Source: Blastomyces gilchristii SLH14081 (taxonomy: Eukaryota; Ascomycota; Eurotiomycetes; Onygenales; Ajellomycetaceae). From it: DNA of 64,000 nucleotides. The notes below the pieces were generated by a model, which was not told where the DNA came from, did no database searches, and worked only from the letters and a program-made list of their open reading frames with translations. How positions within the stretch are numbered: position 1 is the stretch's first letter; every line of letters begins with the position of its first letter. Both the position numbers and the translations under genes were made by a program. The DNA is taken from NCBI RefSeq assembly GCF_000003855.2, contig NW_003101678.1, positions 1,164,900-1,228,899 of the forward strand, in the 5' to 3' direction. Shown here in pieces: positions 48,801 through 59,423 of this stretch.

Positions 48801-51550
48801 ATCAGACTGAATAACATTATCAGAAATTCAAACTTTTCTTATTACATATTAAATATGATTCACAGAACTGACAGTTTATCTACACAGATCTACTAGTATT
48901 CTGAGAGAAGATTAATCTTTGATAGATATCAGGTGTTTTCAACTGTATTCAACTATTGTTGAATTTATAACAGTGAATATTTATTCTTGATTATAAGCTT
49001 GTTAAGTGCTCAATAATTGATACATATTTATCACTTCTTATTCATTCTTTTCACAAATAGAACTGGAAAGTCTTACATACTTGATAAGAGTTATATAAGA
49101 TTATGTTCTAGAAGATCTGTGATCTGACACTTCTATTCTTTAAGATATATTTGTGATAGAGAGTATGCATTCTGATTAACTGATTTTGCATTCTCTGTGT
49201 TAATCTCATGTATAAATCCTCATTTCAGTGATAATTCTGATGAAAGATCTGTTCAGAAGATCTTTTTATACTTCTTCAGAAGCTTCTTCATACACTTATT
49301 CTCTTATATATCTTTTATCTTGATTTTCTTTACTTCTGAATTCTGTATGATATACAGAATGCTTTTAAATGAGATCTTGTGAATTATTCTCTTTACTTAT
49401 TAATGTATAAGCAGATTTAACTCTTCTATATCAGAGATATGAAATGTTCTTCTTATATTAGTTAATAGAATTGTATAAATTATTTTCTTTCTATCAGTTA
49501 ACTATATATAGTATGTACATTATTGAATCTGCAGATTGAATCTTTGAAATTAATTAAGTCTGAGAATAAGATTGTATTTCATGTTCTGCAGCTCTTATAC
49601 TTAAATATAACAAGATCATTCTTTGAAGTGTAAGAGAACTCTTACTCTTATAGATAATATTAAATATTAATTATTAGATAATCTTATATATCAGAGATTC
49701 TTTACTCAGTGAATCTCTTTCAATCTTTAAATTATATAATTATTAATATATTATGTAGAAGCTTCTATATCTGCTAAGACTTTTACAGTCATCTCTCAAT
49801 TCTTATTCAAGTATCTCTTATATATTAATATTTCAGATCTCAAGATATTGAGATGAGTATTTACTTCATTATTCTTATCTGTATTTTATTCAGAAGTCTG
49901 CTTCTTCTTTATATTCACAGAATTCAGAGAATCATCTAATACAGACATCTCTTTCACTTTGAAGACTTTTTATAGAATATCAGTGAGTATCTCTGAGCTT
50001 ACTGATTCTGCTAGTTTTTTATCTCTCTTACTTCTCTTAACTGTGCACACTGAGTGTAATCTTTTATATCATGATTTTGACATTTACAGTTGAAGCAAGC
50101 TTAATACTTACAATATCAAGATTTTCACTCAGAGAATTTCTTTTTCAGAGAATTCAATGCTTTAGTAATAATATTCAGATCTAGATTCATTGTATTCAGA
50201 TGTATAACTTATATTATAGAAGTCTGATTACTTATTCTTCACTGAGACATACTCAATTATAGTATTTTCTGTCATAATTGACTTACTTATTTCTGTATAA
50301 TGAGAATATTGTATGCTTTCTTCACTGTATCTGACTGTAAGATTAAGTATTTTCATTTCACTCTCAACTCAGATATAAGATTATGAATGAAGATCTGTAA
50401 ACAGAAAGCTTTAAAAGCTCTTTATTTAATATAAAATAGTATAAGCTGAAGTGTGTGAAGTATGATATAAGATTACTCACTTATCTATACTTAGTGAAGT
50501 ATTTGTAATACTTATCTTATACATTCACTTTCTCAAAGTTGTGTAAGATTCATTTGAAAAACTCATTTCATATTTATAAAAATAAATATCACTCTAAGTC
50601 TGTAAGATTTATCTTTTCATCAGTTATTTATAATAACTTTACTTTTTTATATAGAAACATAGCAGATCTTAAGACTTGTTAAAATTTCATTAACTATCTA
50701 TCTATAAGTTTATATTTAATTCAATAATATAATTATATCTGACTTAGTCAGCTGATTACAGCATTATTTTTTTAATTATTATTGAAGCTTAATAGCTTCA
50801 GCAGATCTCTTAGCTTAATATATTTCATACTTAAATTCTCATTCTATACAGTAATCTCTGATAATGTATACACTTCTGAAGAGATTATAAACAATTATAA
50901 TAGAATCTTCAGATTTAATATAGTTATCTATCTATATAAATATTTAATCTTCTACTACAGATCTAAGATCTGATTTTCTCTATTCTTATTAATAATGATA
51001 ATTACATCAGCAAAGCTCTTTATAGTGAATGCTTGATTCACAGTAAATGTTAATTATTATTTAACTTCTGTCTCAGTCTGTCACTATGTACACAAGATCT
51101 TGATCTTGTTTAGAATTCTTGTATATATACAGAGCTTCAATTTCAGTTCAGCAGTCTTAGCTACTTTTCTTACTACTTTAAGTAAACTCTCTGAGAGATT
51201 CTGCATATCTTTCAGTTCAGATAGTAGAGAAGAGTGTTATTTATATTAACTAGAAGAGATATTCATTTCAGTGATTTCTCATTAATTATATAATATCTAT
51301 TATTATATTACTGTATTGTTATATCACTATATTATTATATAATTTCTATTATTATTGTATAACTTCAGTGATAATCACTTCTCTCTTTTTATTCTTCTTT
51401 TAAGTAGAGAGTAAACTTCTTTGAATCTTATTCACTACTCTCATCTTCTTTCTTACATCTCATCTGTTCATATCTCATACATGGTATTTGTCTGAATGTG
51501 AAGTTTTCTCTTAATAAGTGAAGCAGTATTAATCAGATACTCTTTCACTC
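45810..51550 (-). pseudogene. Gypsy-2 copy 2 gag-pol (decayed)
   Basis: Minus strand, from the 5' side: gag (about 51550-50050) with a Cys/His cluster near 50060-50110; protease near 49760-49800 (LADIEAST, from D-T/S-G); reverse transcriptase about 49100-48500 with an intact catalytic YLDD (IYLDDILVFS, 48518-48775); RNase H about 48500-47900; integrase zinc region 47815-47555 (YKKFSHLESSKLISVLKLRVY); integrase core 47326-46802 (KILTDNSANLIEEVMRYF, then SYHLQINEKMKHLNEILSNM); pol tail to about 45850. Stops interrupt the frame throughout. Retaining YLDD suggests slightly milder damage than Gypsy-1. Confidence 0.82.
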
Positions 51551-51685
51551 ATCACTTTTTATACACTATCTTTTGAGACATTCTAGAACCACACTGGCAT
51601 GATAACTACAAATCACTTTGTAGACAGAATTATCATGTTCTGAAGAAGCCTGCACTTCTTATCAGTTTTTAGACATGCTATCAGA

Positions 51686-51852
51686 TGTGATTCAAAGATT
51701 GATTGAGCCAGTGTATGATTACAGGTGTACACTGGCTTCTTATATATCATATGCTAAATTAATTAGCAGCCGCTATGGCCCCTTTACACTCGTAAGCAAG
51801 TTCAGAAGCGGCCGTGTTATTATCCGACGGTCGTACGTTCTTCCGAACCACA
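51686..51852 (-). repeat. Gypsy-2 copy 2 5' LTR
   Basis: 167 bp ending GAACCACA. Its right half is nearly unmutated (GGCCGTGTTATTATCCGACG), in contrast to the AT-rich internal region. Confidence 0.88.
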
Positions 51853-51961
51853 TCTTGAAGGATAACATTGTTGTGTTGTGTTGTAATCTAACTACGCGAG
51901 TTACACTAAATGAATAGGTTGGGGTGGCACGTGACTAGGGTAGGTGTAGTAATCACCAACA
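51853..51961 (-). repeat. Copia 5' LTR (109 bp)
   Basis: Starts TCTTGAAGGATAAC on the + strand and ends CACCAACA, followed by AATTA (51962-51966). Less mutated than the left LTR. Gypsy-2 inserted precisely at its first four bases. Confidence 0.85.
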
Positions 51962-51966
51962 AATTA

Positions 51967-53290
51967 TGTTATCCACGAGGTCTGCTTACATAACGAGGTC
52001 GAGTGGCGCTTTTAGCGAGGTTGACTTTTTCTGTACGCCTTAGAGCGCCTGCTGTATTCCCTTGAGGAGATTATTCCTGCATTTTTATTTATTTCCACTG
52101 CTTTGTATCCTTGTGATTGTACTCTTTTAGATACCTTGCACACTGCTGCACAAAAGATAAAATCTGGCTGGGTAGTTTTTCCAATCTTCGTGGCTTGCAC
52201 ATTGTCATCCTTCAATCAATCCATGAAATTCTTTGATGTCTGGTCAAAATGCGAGAACTCCAGCCAATAACCTCTTAGTTATTTAATATATTAATCTGCC
52301 TTTCAGGCTGAAAACTCAATTAAGAGAAGTTTCAATTCTATGTAGAAATTGATTGCGGAGGTCCGTAGAGTTAGAGTAAATAAATTACATAAAATACATA
52401 AAATACACTAAAACATCATATTACTCCTGATCTCTCATATTAATCAATCATATGAAAGTACTGCGTAATTAATATACTAACAGACACACTAAAAAAAAAG
52501 AACACGCTAATCGTGCCCCGCCTCATGACTTTCTTTTTCTTTTTCTTTTCTTTTTCTTTTTCCTCATTTTTGCTAGGGCCAGGGTCAAGTGTCTTACGCT
52601 GCGTACGACTCTTGCCCCAGCCTCCGCCCAGCGCCAGAGCCAATAGTGGGCATGATAGCCAAAGGCAAAGCACTCGCCAATCGCGCCACGCCGGACAGAG
52701 GTTTGCTTTTTGTTGTTGATGTTTGAAAGGCTATTTTGAGCCGTTCAACGGTGAGCAGAGTTGGATCCACGGAGCGTCGGAATCCGTACAGAGTTCTGCG
52801 AGGTAGTAGTAGCAACATGGAAGAAGAAGATATCTCGGGGACGGGCAGGATATATTGGTTACGATCGGGAACCCAAACGTCTGCGAACCTTAAGAAGCCC
52901 ACTTCTTGATCCGTTTCCATGTTACCGATGAACTTAATCTATGTGTTTTATGCGTATACAGACTAGTAGGTGTGGCGGGAACCCACCTGCGATGAACAAG
53001 AAGGAAAAAAAAAAGAAAAAAAAATGGGTCTTGGGATGTCTCAACTCCCGAGTCGTCGAGTCCAAGTTAACAGTCAATTGGCAGTCTTGTCGGAGGGATG
53101 GAGCAGTGAAGCAGGGGTGGTTGTTTCGTTGGCATGACTGTTGTCTGTCTGTCTGATCAGCCGTGGAGAAGAATGAATGTTTGCAGGGATGAAAGCCGGT
53201 TGGCTGCTGGTAGTTGCATGGCTGGTTCAACTTGATTGTGATATTTGTGATATTAGTATGGAGAAGAAAGGACGGAGGAGGTTGGGAGGA
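51967..53290. other. Transition and intergenic DNA left of the gene island
   Basis: Base composition changes to normal fungal values. It holds the third unit of the about 110-bp periodic repeat (51983-52031), a pyrimidine tract (52530-52565) and no convincing gene. Minus-strand frames at 52012-52215 and 52594-52920 (108 codons) lack recognisable domains. I treat the latter as unsupported but not excluded. Confidence 0.6.
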
Positions 53291-53747
53291 GGGGCAGTAC
53301 TAAAATAATACGCTGCGTAGTGGAGGCTGGAGAGGACAGAAGAACTGGAGCCACTGACTGTTATTGGAGATTATGCTTGACCCAGGCCCGAGGCCGCAGC
53401 AGGACGCACAGCAGCGGCAGATGTTGTCAGGGAAAGAGAGGGCGGCGGGTCTTTACCGTCGTCGCCCGTCGTCACTGGCTGCAGCTCTCCTTCTCTGTTA
53501 GCTCCCCCGCCGCTGCTGTTTTTATATATTATATCTAGCTCCTGTCCCCTCTTTCTCCTCCTCCCTCCCTCCTCTCCATTCTCCATTCTCCATTCCACTT
53601 ACCATTGTTTCTTGTTTATCCTCAATCTAACATCTGATACACCCCCCTTTTCATACACACTACGTCGTCCATCCTCGTACCAGCTGCTGTGCTAAGGTGG
53701 GCTGTTGCTGTTTCTCCCACTAGCTACAGACTGTACCGCTTCTCAAC
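53291..53747 (+). promoter_or_regulatory. Promoter and 5' UTR region of the Crh-type gene
   Basis: A TATA-rich stretch TTTTTATATATTATAT at about 53519-53534 lies some 215 bp upstream of the ATG, followed by a CT-rich tract (about 53537-53600), a common core-promoter pattern of well-expressed genes in filamentous ascomycetes. The transcript start probably lies within or just after the CT tract. The sequence before the start codon, CTCAACATG, suits fungal initiation. Confidence 0.5.
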
Positions 53748-55333
53748 ATGAAGCTCTCCTCGGGCTCAGTGGCCGCTCTGGCCATGTCCCTGTTCTCGGG
53801 TTCCAGCTTGGTGGCGGCCCAGACTTGGACTGCCTGTAATCCCATGCAAAAGAGTAAATTCTTAAACACCAGGCCCCCTAATTCTGAACCTGTTTTTTTG
53901 TTTGATAGATTGAATTAATTCGTTACTTACCTATTTTGTATCTACAGCTTGCCCTCCAAATCCTGCTCTCGGGGGAACTGCAGACTTCGAGTTTCACACC
54001 GCCTCTGCGCGATTCGACATCCTCGGGGGATCCCCATCGTATGGCGCAGACGGGGCTTCTTTGGCCGTAGCCAAGCAGGGCGACTCGCCCACCCTCATCT
54101 CGAAATTCTACATCATGTTTGGCCATGTTGAGTTCGTCATCAAAGCCGCTTCGGGCAGAGGCATTGTCAGCAGTGCTGTCTTGCAATCCGACACCCTGGA
54201 CGAAGTTGACTGGGAATGGCTTGGTGTGGACAACGGCAGGGTGCAGACCAACTACTTCGGAAAGAACCAACAAGGCACCTTTGACCGTGGCCAATTCCAC
54301 AGTAATCCAGGCAACCAGAATGGCTATCATACTTACTCGATCGACTGGGACAGCCAGCGGATTCTCTGGCAGATTGATGGTAGCACTGTCCGCACCCTTA
54401 CCGCTGCAGAGGCTGGCGCTTCGTACCCGCAGACCCCTATGCAAGTTAAGGCTGGTGTGTGGGCTGGTGGTGACCCTACCAACCCCCCTGGAACTATCGG
54501 TATGTAATCCCCCCACACAATATCATATATGTGCTAAAGTACATTACTAACATGAACTGATTCTTTTTTCTGCCCTTTCAGAATGGGCTGGTGGTCCAAC
54601 TGATTACAGCGCTGGTCCTTATGTCATGGGACTCAAGTCCATTGCCGTGACTGACTATTCTACCGGGACTGAATACCGGTACACTGACACAAGTGGCAAT
54701 TGGGGCTCTATTGAAGCCGTTGGTGGTAAAGTTAATGGCCGTGGAACCCCTGGATCAGGCCAACAGGTAGAGTCTTCAATTCCCCCTGCTGAAGCCACCC
54801 GGCCCCCTCCTACCAAAGGTATAATACATCCAAGCGGGTATCCTTGGGTCCCATCTACCACGCACAAACCTAAAAGTACACCCTCAATAACCTCGTATCC
54901 AGGGCTCCCCAGTGACTGGATAGTCACCGACTCTGGGAGAGCCTCAACGCCGTCCACGGCTTCTGTGAGTGAGCATTCCCCTTTGCCTTTCGTTATATAC
55001 GTATACATATACATGTATAACAGTCTCTGTTGTGAGTTCGTATTTTCTAATGTGGCCCGTCTTCATCTTCCTCCTTCTCAGAGAACATCCCAGCCTACTT
55101 CGCAGTCGTCGCCTTCATCTTCGGCCTCTTCTTCCGCTCGTGGCCCTGAATCGTCCCCTTCTATCACAGCAACTGGCTTTGTCACCTCACCCACTGTCAC
55201 CCCTTCACCCAGTGCCACGGATTCAGCCGGCGCCACCGTTGCTCCTGGAACGGGTGCAGCCAATGGCAATTTCCATATGTCATATGGGGTCGCTGCCATG
55301 TGTGCCTTGATTGGCGCAGTGGTCGCCTTCTAA
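53748..55333 (+). CDS. GPI-anchored Crh-type cell-wall transglycosylase (GH16)
   Basis: Four exons: 53748-53853, 53948-54499, 54582-54964, 55082-55333; 430 residues. Introns have GT-AG ends (GTAAAT, GTATGT, GTGAGT donors). The third is 117 nt, has no in-frame stop and could be retained. The protein has a signal peptide (residues 1-24, LVAA-QT), a GH16 domain with the Crh catalytic signature DEVDWEWLG (E121, D123, E125), the conserved GTIEWAGG spanning intron 2, a Ser/Thr/Pro-rich stalk from about 285, and a C-terminal hydrophobic tail after GAANG, typical of GPI attachment. Crh enzymes link chitin to beta-glucan in the wall. No N-terminal chitin-binding module of the CBM18 type is evident, though a QTWTACNP...CPPNPALG cysteine pair is kept. 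It is convergent with the annexin. Codon use is normal, with no RIP-like damage. Confidence 0.93.
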
Positions 55334-56262
55334 TAGCGAAGGACATTCCCATTGAACAGTGTCAGCCCCTTCAGAATGAAGTTGAGTGACAGATGACTTG
55401 GACCATTTCAGCGGAAACGAAGAGATGATTATATTTATCAATATATTTCAAGACACGACGATCATGACTAAGCTTGGGGATGTTAATAGGCGCCTGGTAT
55501 GGCGAAGCGGCTTTGTTAAGGAAAATAATTTCTTTGGACAACCTAACCTTTTCTTTTGCATGTGGTTTTTCTTCTCAACACAGAATTAATAGCTTAAAGC
55601 TTTGGTTTCTATGTTTTGTTTGGGTTTTGTATGGTTTTTTTGTTTGGGTGGTTTGTTGGGTTCGGTTCTGGGCTGGCTTTTGATGATGTTCATTCTTTCA
55701 TTTGTATTAGATGGGGCCAGGATGCACATAACAACTAACCCCTTTTGCACTTTACACGTATACATAGACGGTGCTCGATATAGATAATACAGATTTCATT
55801 AATGATGAGAAGAACGTTCCTTCATAACTTTCTGCTGCATTGCTTGGACTGGGGTGGGGGTACGAGTGATGAGTAACCTTAACTTGCTTAATAGGATATG
55901 TATGGATAGCATAGCTCATCCCAGGGATGATATCGCGGGTCATCCAAAAAAGTGGACATCGGAAGGTGATGAGAGAGGGACATGGAGCTGGTTCGTTCTC
56001 AGCATTTAATTAATAAAGAGCTAGGACAATATAAAATAGTGAATGTAGCCTGTAGTACAAAAATAAATAAATAAATAAAAATAAGAGAGAGAGAGAGAGA
56101 GAAGAGACAATTGGAGAAAAAAGTATAGAAGAGTTGTGTCAGTGTCATAATACGGAAAAGGGCCACATTCCACCTTCATCACGAGTCGATCCTAACCACC
56201 CCCTTTCCCCTTTTTTTTTTCTTTCCCCTTCAAACTTAAACAACAACTACTACTACTACCAC
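55334..56262. terminator. Shared 3' intergenic region between convergent genes
   Basis: 929 bp separates the two stop codons. It contains a G/T-rich stretch (55595-55680), A-rich segments and a simple-repeat patch at 56060-56105 (AAAT units, then GA units). 3' ends of both transcripts must lie here; no canonical single poly(A) signal stands out. No gene seen. Confidence 0.5.
56060..56105. repeat. (AAAT)n and (GA)n simple repeats
   Basis: Adjacent AAAT and GA microsatellites in the intergenic region. Confidence 0.85.
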
Positions 56263-57918
56263 CTACCCCTCTAACAATGCGACCAACACCTTCTCATAAT
56301 CCCCACTCGTCTCCTTCTCCACAACATCCACAAGACTCTTATCAAACCGCCGCCTATACGCCGCCTTCACCTCCCCAACCCGTCCCCGCTGCCAATGCAA
56401 CTTCACCACCCGCGCAATCAGCAGCGAATCCCTCGTCCCCATCCCCTTCATGCACTTGTACAGCAACCACGCATCCAGCGCTGCCGCATCCAGCGCCCCG
56501 CGCACAATATGCAGTGCACTATACCGCAATCCCTTCCTGTCCGCCCGCGCCCAGATGGCTTTCACCTTCTTTTCGAAGGTGAGGGTTCCGTCCCGGAAGG
56601 CCGGGCGGGTGGAGAGGGCCGCCGCGACGGCGCGGAGGTGGTTGTCGCTGCGGGTTGCGAGGAGCTGGATGAGATCGTTCTCGTGGGAGCCTGGGTCGAT
56701 GTTTTTGGGGGCTGAGTCGAGCTTGGCCGCGTCGGCTTCGATTAGGGCGTGGTCGAGCGGTTGGGATTCCTCCATGCGCTCGGCTTTGAGGGTCTGGGTG
56801 AATAAGGAGAGGTGGGGCCCGCGGAGGTCCGGGCAGTTGCTTAGCCGGGTGCTAAGGTTGGTTTTGTAAGTGTCATGGAAGGCGGTTTTGAGGGCTGTTA
56901 TGTCTGCATTTGTGCGGCGGAGGAGGACGTCATTGAGGAGGATTGAGGGGGAGGTTGAGCTGGAGGCTGCGCCGCTGGATATGCCGGTGGCCTGCAGGGC
57001 GTTGTGGAGGTATACTATGTCATTTTTCAGTGGCCCGCGGACAAGGGTGAGGAGGGTGTCACCAAAGTCACGTTTTACTTTGTCCGCGATGACATCTTCA
57101 AGGTTCTTGCCAATGTTGTGCCGGTAGGTTTTGCACAGGAGTGTCATCTGGGCAGCATCAGGTTTGGAGAGGACTTGGATTAGTTTGGCTTCATCAGTGT
57201 TGAAGCTGCTCAATGCCTTTTTGAGCTTGCGCGCTTCTTCGCTCATGTCACCTGTGGCAATGTGGGATGCATCATAGCCCAGGGAGGGGAGGGCTTTGGT
57301 TGGAGCTCCGGCTGGTGCGCTGTATCCAGGTTGCAGTGGGTAGCTCCCTGGGTATCCCGCTGCGGGCGGATACTGACCAGCAGCCGGCTGAGGAGGGTAC
57401 TGTCCTGGCGGATGAGCACCGTATGGCTGTTGCTGGAGAGGGGCATATGGCTGTGGTTGTCCTCCGGGAGGCAGTGCTTGGCCCGGTGCCACCTGGCCGG
57501 GTGCACCAGGGGGATACTGTCCCAGCGGTGGGTAGTAGCCCGCCTGAGGAGGATATTGGGCTTGCGGTAGATAATATCCCTGCGGAGGATATTGCCCCTG
57601 GGGAGGATACTGTCCCTGAGTACCATGAGGAGGGGCTTGACTGTAAGGTGGATAGCCATAGCCAGGCTGCTGCTGAGGGGCGGCTAAGTGGTTTATGATA
57701 GAATAAACGTAAGCGCGTGTTTCTTATGCGGTTACAAAAGTATTGCATTTATGATTTGGGTATATATTTGCTTCCAAGGCTAATTTTTTCATTCTCATCC
57801 ATTCTGCTTGGATATGAGGAGCCTTGGGCTGGTGGATTGCTTAAAGAAAGAACAGGAATAAAAGTAACTACACACGTGCGGGCGGGTTCTGCTGCTGCTG
57901 CTGCTGCGATGGATCCAT
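56263..57918 (-). CDS. Annexin (fungal type, Pro/Gln/Tyr-rich N-terminal domain)
   Basis: Two exons on the minus strand: 57918-57876 and 57683-56263, with a 192-nt intron (donor GTGTGT, acceptor TTAG); 487 residues. Start MDPSQQQQQQNPPA. The first about 150 residues are a low-complexity head with repeated QYPPQ/GYYPP units. The C-terminal about 330 residues form the annexin core. The last repeat keeps the type II calcium site motif GMGT (residues 428-431) and a matching acidic residue about 40 positions later (EKETSGDY). The earlier repeats are degenerate, e.g. FNTDEAKLIQVLSKP. Annexins bind acidic phospholipids in a calcium-dependent way and act at membranes. With one canonical calcium site, binding may be weak. 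The start is taken at the upstream exon because the main frame lacks an ATG before its Pro-rich part. No frame damage. Confidence 0.9.
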
Positions 57919-58810
57919 CTTAATCTTCTCTTCTCACAACAAATAACTAGAAGAGGAGTGATGTTGTTGCAGCAGATGGGTAAAGGGGGACGGACGGGTA
58001 TATCAAGTTTTCGCTATCGGAAATGGCAACAGATGAGCGCGAATAGAATCAGAGGTTAAAGAACTGCGCTGCGAAAACAAAATTTGCTCGGGAAAGGGAA
58101 TTATGGTTTTATAAAACAAAAATGAGAAGAAATAATGGGCATCCAGGAGTGAGGGTACGAAGGAGCTGAAATAGCTTCCCCCCCCCCCCCCCCCCTTGGG
58201 CGCAGATATATAAAACGAGAACTATCTTTGTTCTCCCACCCCTGCAAAATGCGCCCGGTCCATTCCCATCCTCTATTTTCCAAAATGCCTACCCTTCGCT
58301 CGTCAGGAGCAACCTAACCTGAACCTCTTAGGGAGTGACAAACCCCTCTTTCTCGCATTCTCAGTCCGCACAGCCCCTGGCCAATGATTGGAGGTGAGGG
58401 GAGGGAACTTGGAGGGGTAAGAGTTCAGCCACTGCTCGCATCAAACAAGCCAACTGGGCCCTTTCAGCCACATAACCGGGCTAGGCTCAACAGTCCGGAG
58501 GGCGGAATTTTGAGTTCTACGCTTGTGAAGGTGGGACAAGGCTGGGTTTTTACTTTTTCAGCTTGATCTTGCCAACGCGGACAAGACAAGGAGAAACTAT
58601 GTAGTTACAGCAGCAGTCTATACGGAGTAGTGACAAATGAGTCGAATGGGCAGATCCGAGCTCGTTGGCAAAAGAATGTTCCCCCTGACTGTCCAAGTGA
58701 AATTTGGCTTCCACTGCGCGGCACTCCAACCAATCAGAAATTGTGGCGGATGTATTACTTGTGAAAACAGAGTTTTCAGTGAGTGTGACCCAGTGTAACT
58801 GTAATATCAC
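57919..58810 (-). promoter_or_regulatory. Annexin upstream region; GC-normal DNA at the island edge
   Basis: Upstream of the annexin start. ATTGG (CCAAT-box complement) occurs at about 58389 and CCAATCA at about 58729. An 18-base C homopolymer lies at 58178-58195. Short frames here (58101-58283, 58384-58566, 58550-58810) have no domain and are not called. AT-rich mutated DNA starts at about 58,810. Confidence 0.4.
58178..58195. repeat. Poly(C) tract, 18 bases
   Basis: Homopolymer run; its length may be affected by sequencing error. Confidence 0.85.
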
Positions 58811-59418
58811 TATTATCTCTCTCTATTTAAAATGTTTTTGTAGCACACAAGCCTTGATGTGTTAATTATTATAGAGCTAGTCCACATTAAGAAACAGCAA
58901 TTCTACAGGTGAACTGCAATATAGTAGAATTGAATATTTTCATCATTATTATCATTCTTCTGTGTAAATCATCAATTTAATTACTCTGTAATAATTAATT
59001 TTTTTTAAAAAAAAACACAACATCTACACAGTCTTTAAGCTATCTAATTATCTTTGATGAATTCAGCAGTTATTTCTAAGAGATATTAAACATGGTTTAA
59101 TTTTCTCTGAAAAGAGATGTTTTTTCAGTGCAGATATTCAATCTCAACTTCTTTAATATTGAGTAACTTAATACTATTATCTCTAATCTGATGTTTGATG
59201 AGATGAGCTGAGGCTGTAACAGCAGCAGTAGATTGTTTATAAGAAGAGAGATTCTGCTTAATAACTGCAGCAGGCTTTTTTTTCTTCTTCTTCTTCTCTT
59301 TTTTATTTATCTCTGTCTTCTTCTTCATCTTCTGCTTCATCTCTGTCTTTTTCGCCTTCTTCTTCTTCTCTTTCTTCTTCTTCTTGAAGTTGATAGTTTG
59401 ATGCTTAATTATATATCA
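58811..59418. other. AT-rich degenerate DNA with CTT-repeat tract
   Basis: A pyrimidine triplet (TTC/CTT) tract spans about 59276-59396; its complement gives a Lys-rich minus frame (59125-59340). No domain recognised. Probably part of a decayed repeat. Confidence 0.45.
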
Positions 59419-59423
59419 GTTTA

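Larger units (their letters stand above)
43606..51852 (-). mobile_element. Gypsy-2 LTR retrotransposon, copy 2 (complete, reverse)
   Basis: 8247 bp, LTRs of 167 bp at 43606-43772 and 51686-51852, ends TGTG...CACA, flanked by TCTT at 43602-43605 and 51853-51856 (4-bp duplication of the first bases of the Copia right LTR). It is uninterrupted, and so provides the empty sites for Gypsy-1 and for two MITEs found in copy 1. It carries gag-pol on the minus strand and an antisense Cys-rich frame on the + strand near its 3' end. Confidence 0.88.
32856..51961 (-). mobile_element. Copia LTR retrotransposon composite (with LINE and Gypsy-2 inside)
   Basis: Short LTRs of 109 bp at 32856-32964 and 51853-51961 (plus TCTT at 43602-43605, the duplicated start of the right LTR) are flanked by a perfect 5-bp duplication AATTA (32851-32855 and 51962-51966). 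In element sense the LTR starts TGTTGGTGATTAC. Directly after the right LTR comes a primer-binding site read on the minus strand as GGTTATGAAGCTC (43589-43601), resembling the internal initiator-tRNA site of Drosophila copia. A purine tract (minus AAGGGAGAG, about 32965-32975) precedes the left LTR. Removing the LINE (34873-40511) and Gypsy-2 (43606-51852) leaves about 5.2 kb, a normal Copia size. Confidence 0.88.

Noticed and set aside
1..52000. Mitochondrial or bacterial origin suggested by high AT and TGA codons
   Set aside because: LTR retrotransposons, LINEs, hAT with spliceosomal introns and continuity with nuclear-type genes argue for nuclear fungal DNA.
52580..52700. Possible tRNA gene on the minus strand (A-box-like TGGCGCGATTGG)
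   Set aside because: No convincing B box or cloverleaf could be formed by eye.
52594..52920. Minus-strand 108-codon frame as a gene
   Set aside because: No domain, no clear intron structure, overlaps other frames in GC-normal intergenic DNA. Kept only as a note.
53949..54550. Frames on both strands within the Crh gene (e.g. 53923-54516 minus, 54119-54550 plus)
   Set aside because: Shadows of the GH16 exon; only the frame with DEVDWEWLG continues across the introns.
56277..57748. Plus- and minus-strand frames overlapping the annexin
   Set aside because: Shadows in GC-rich coding DNA of the annexin; no domain content.
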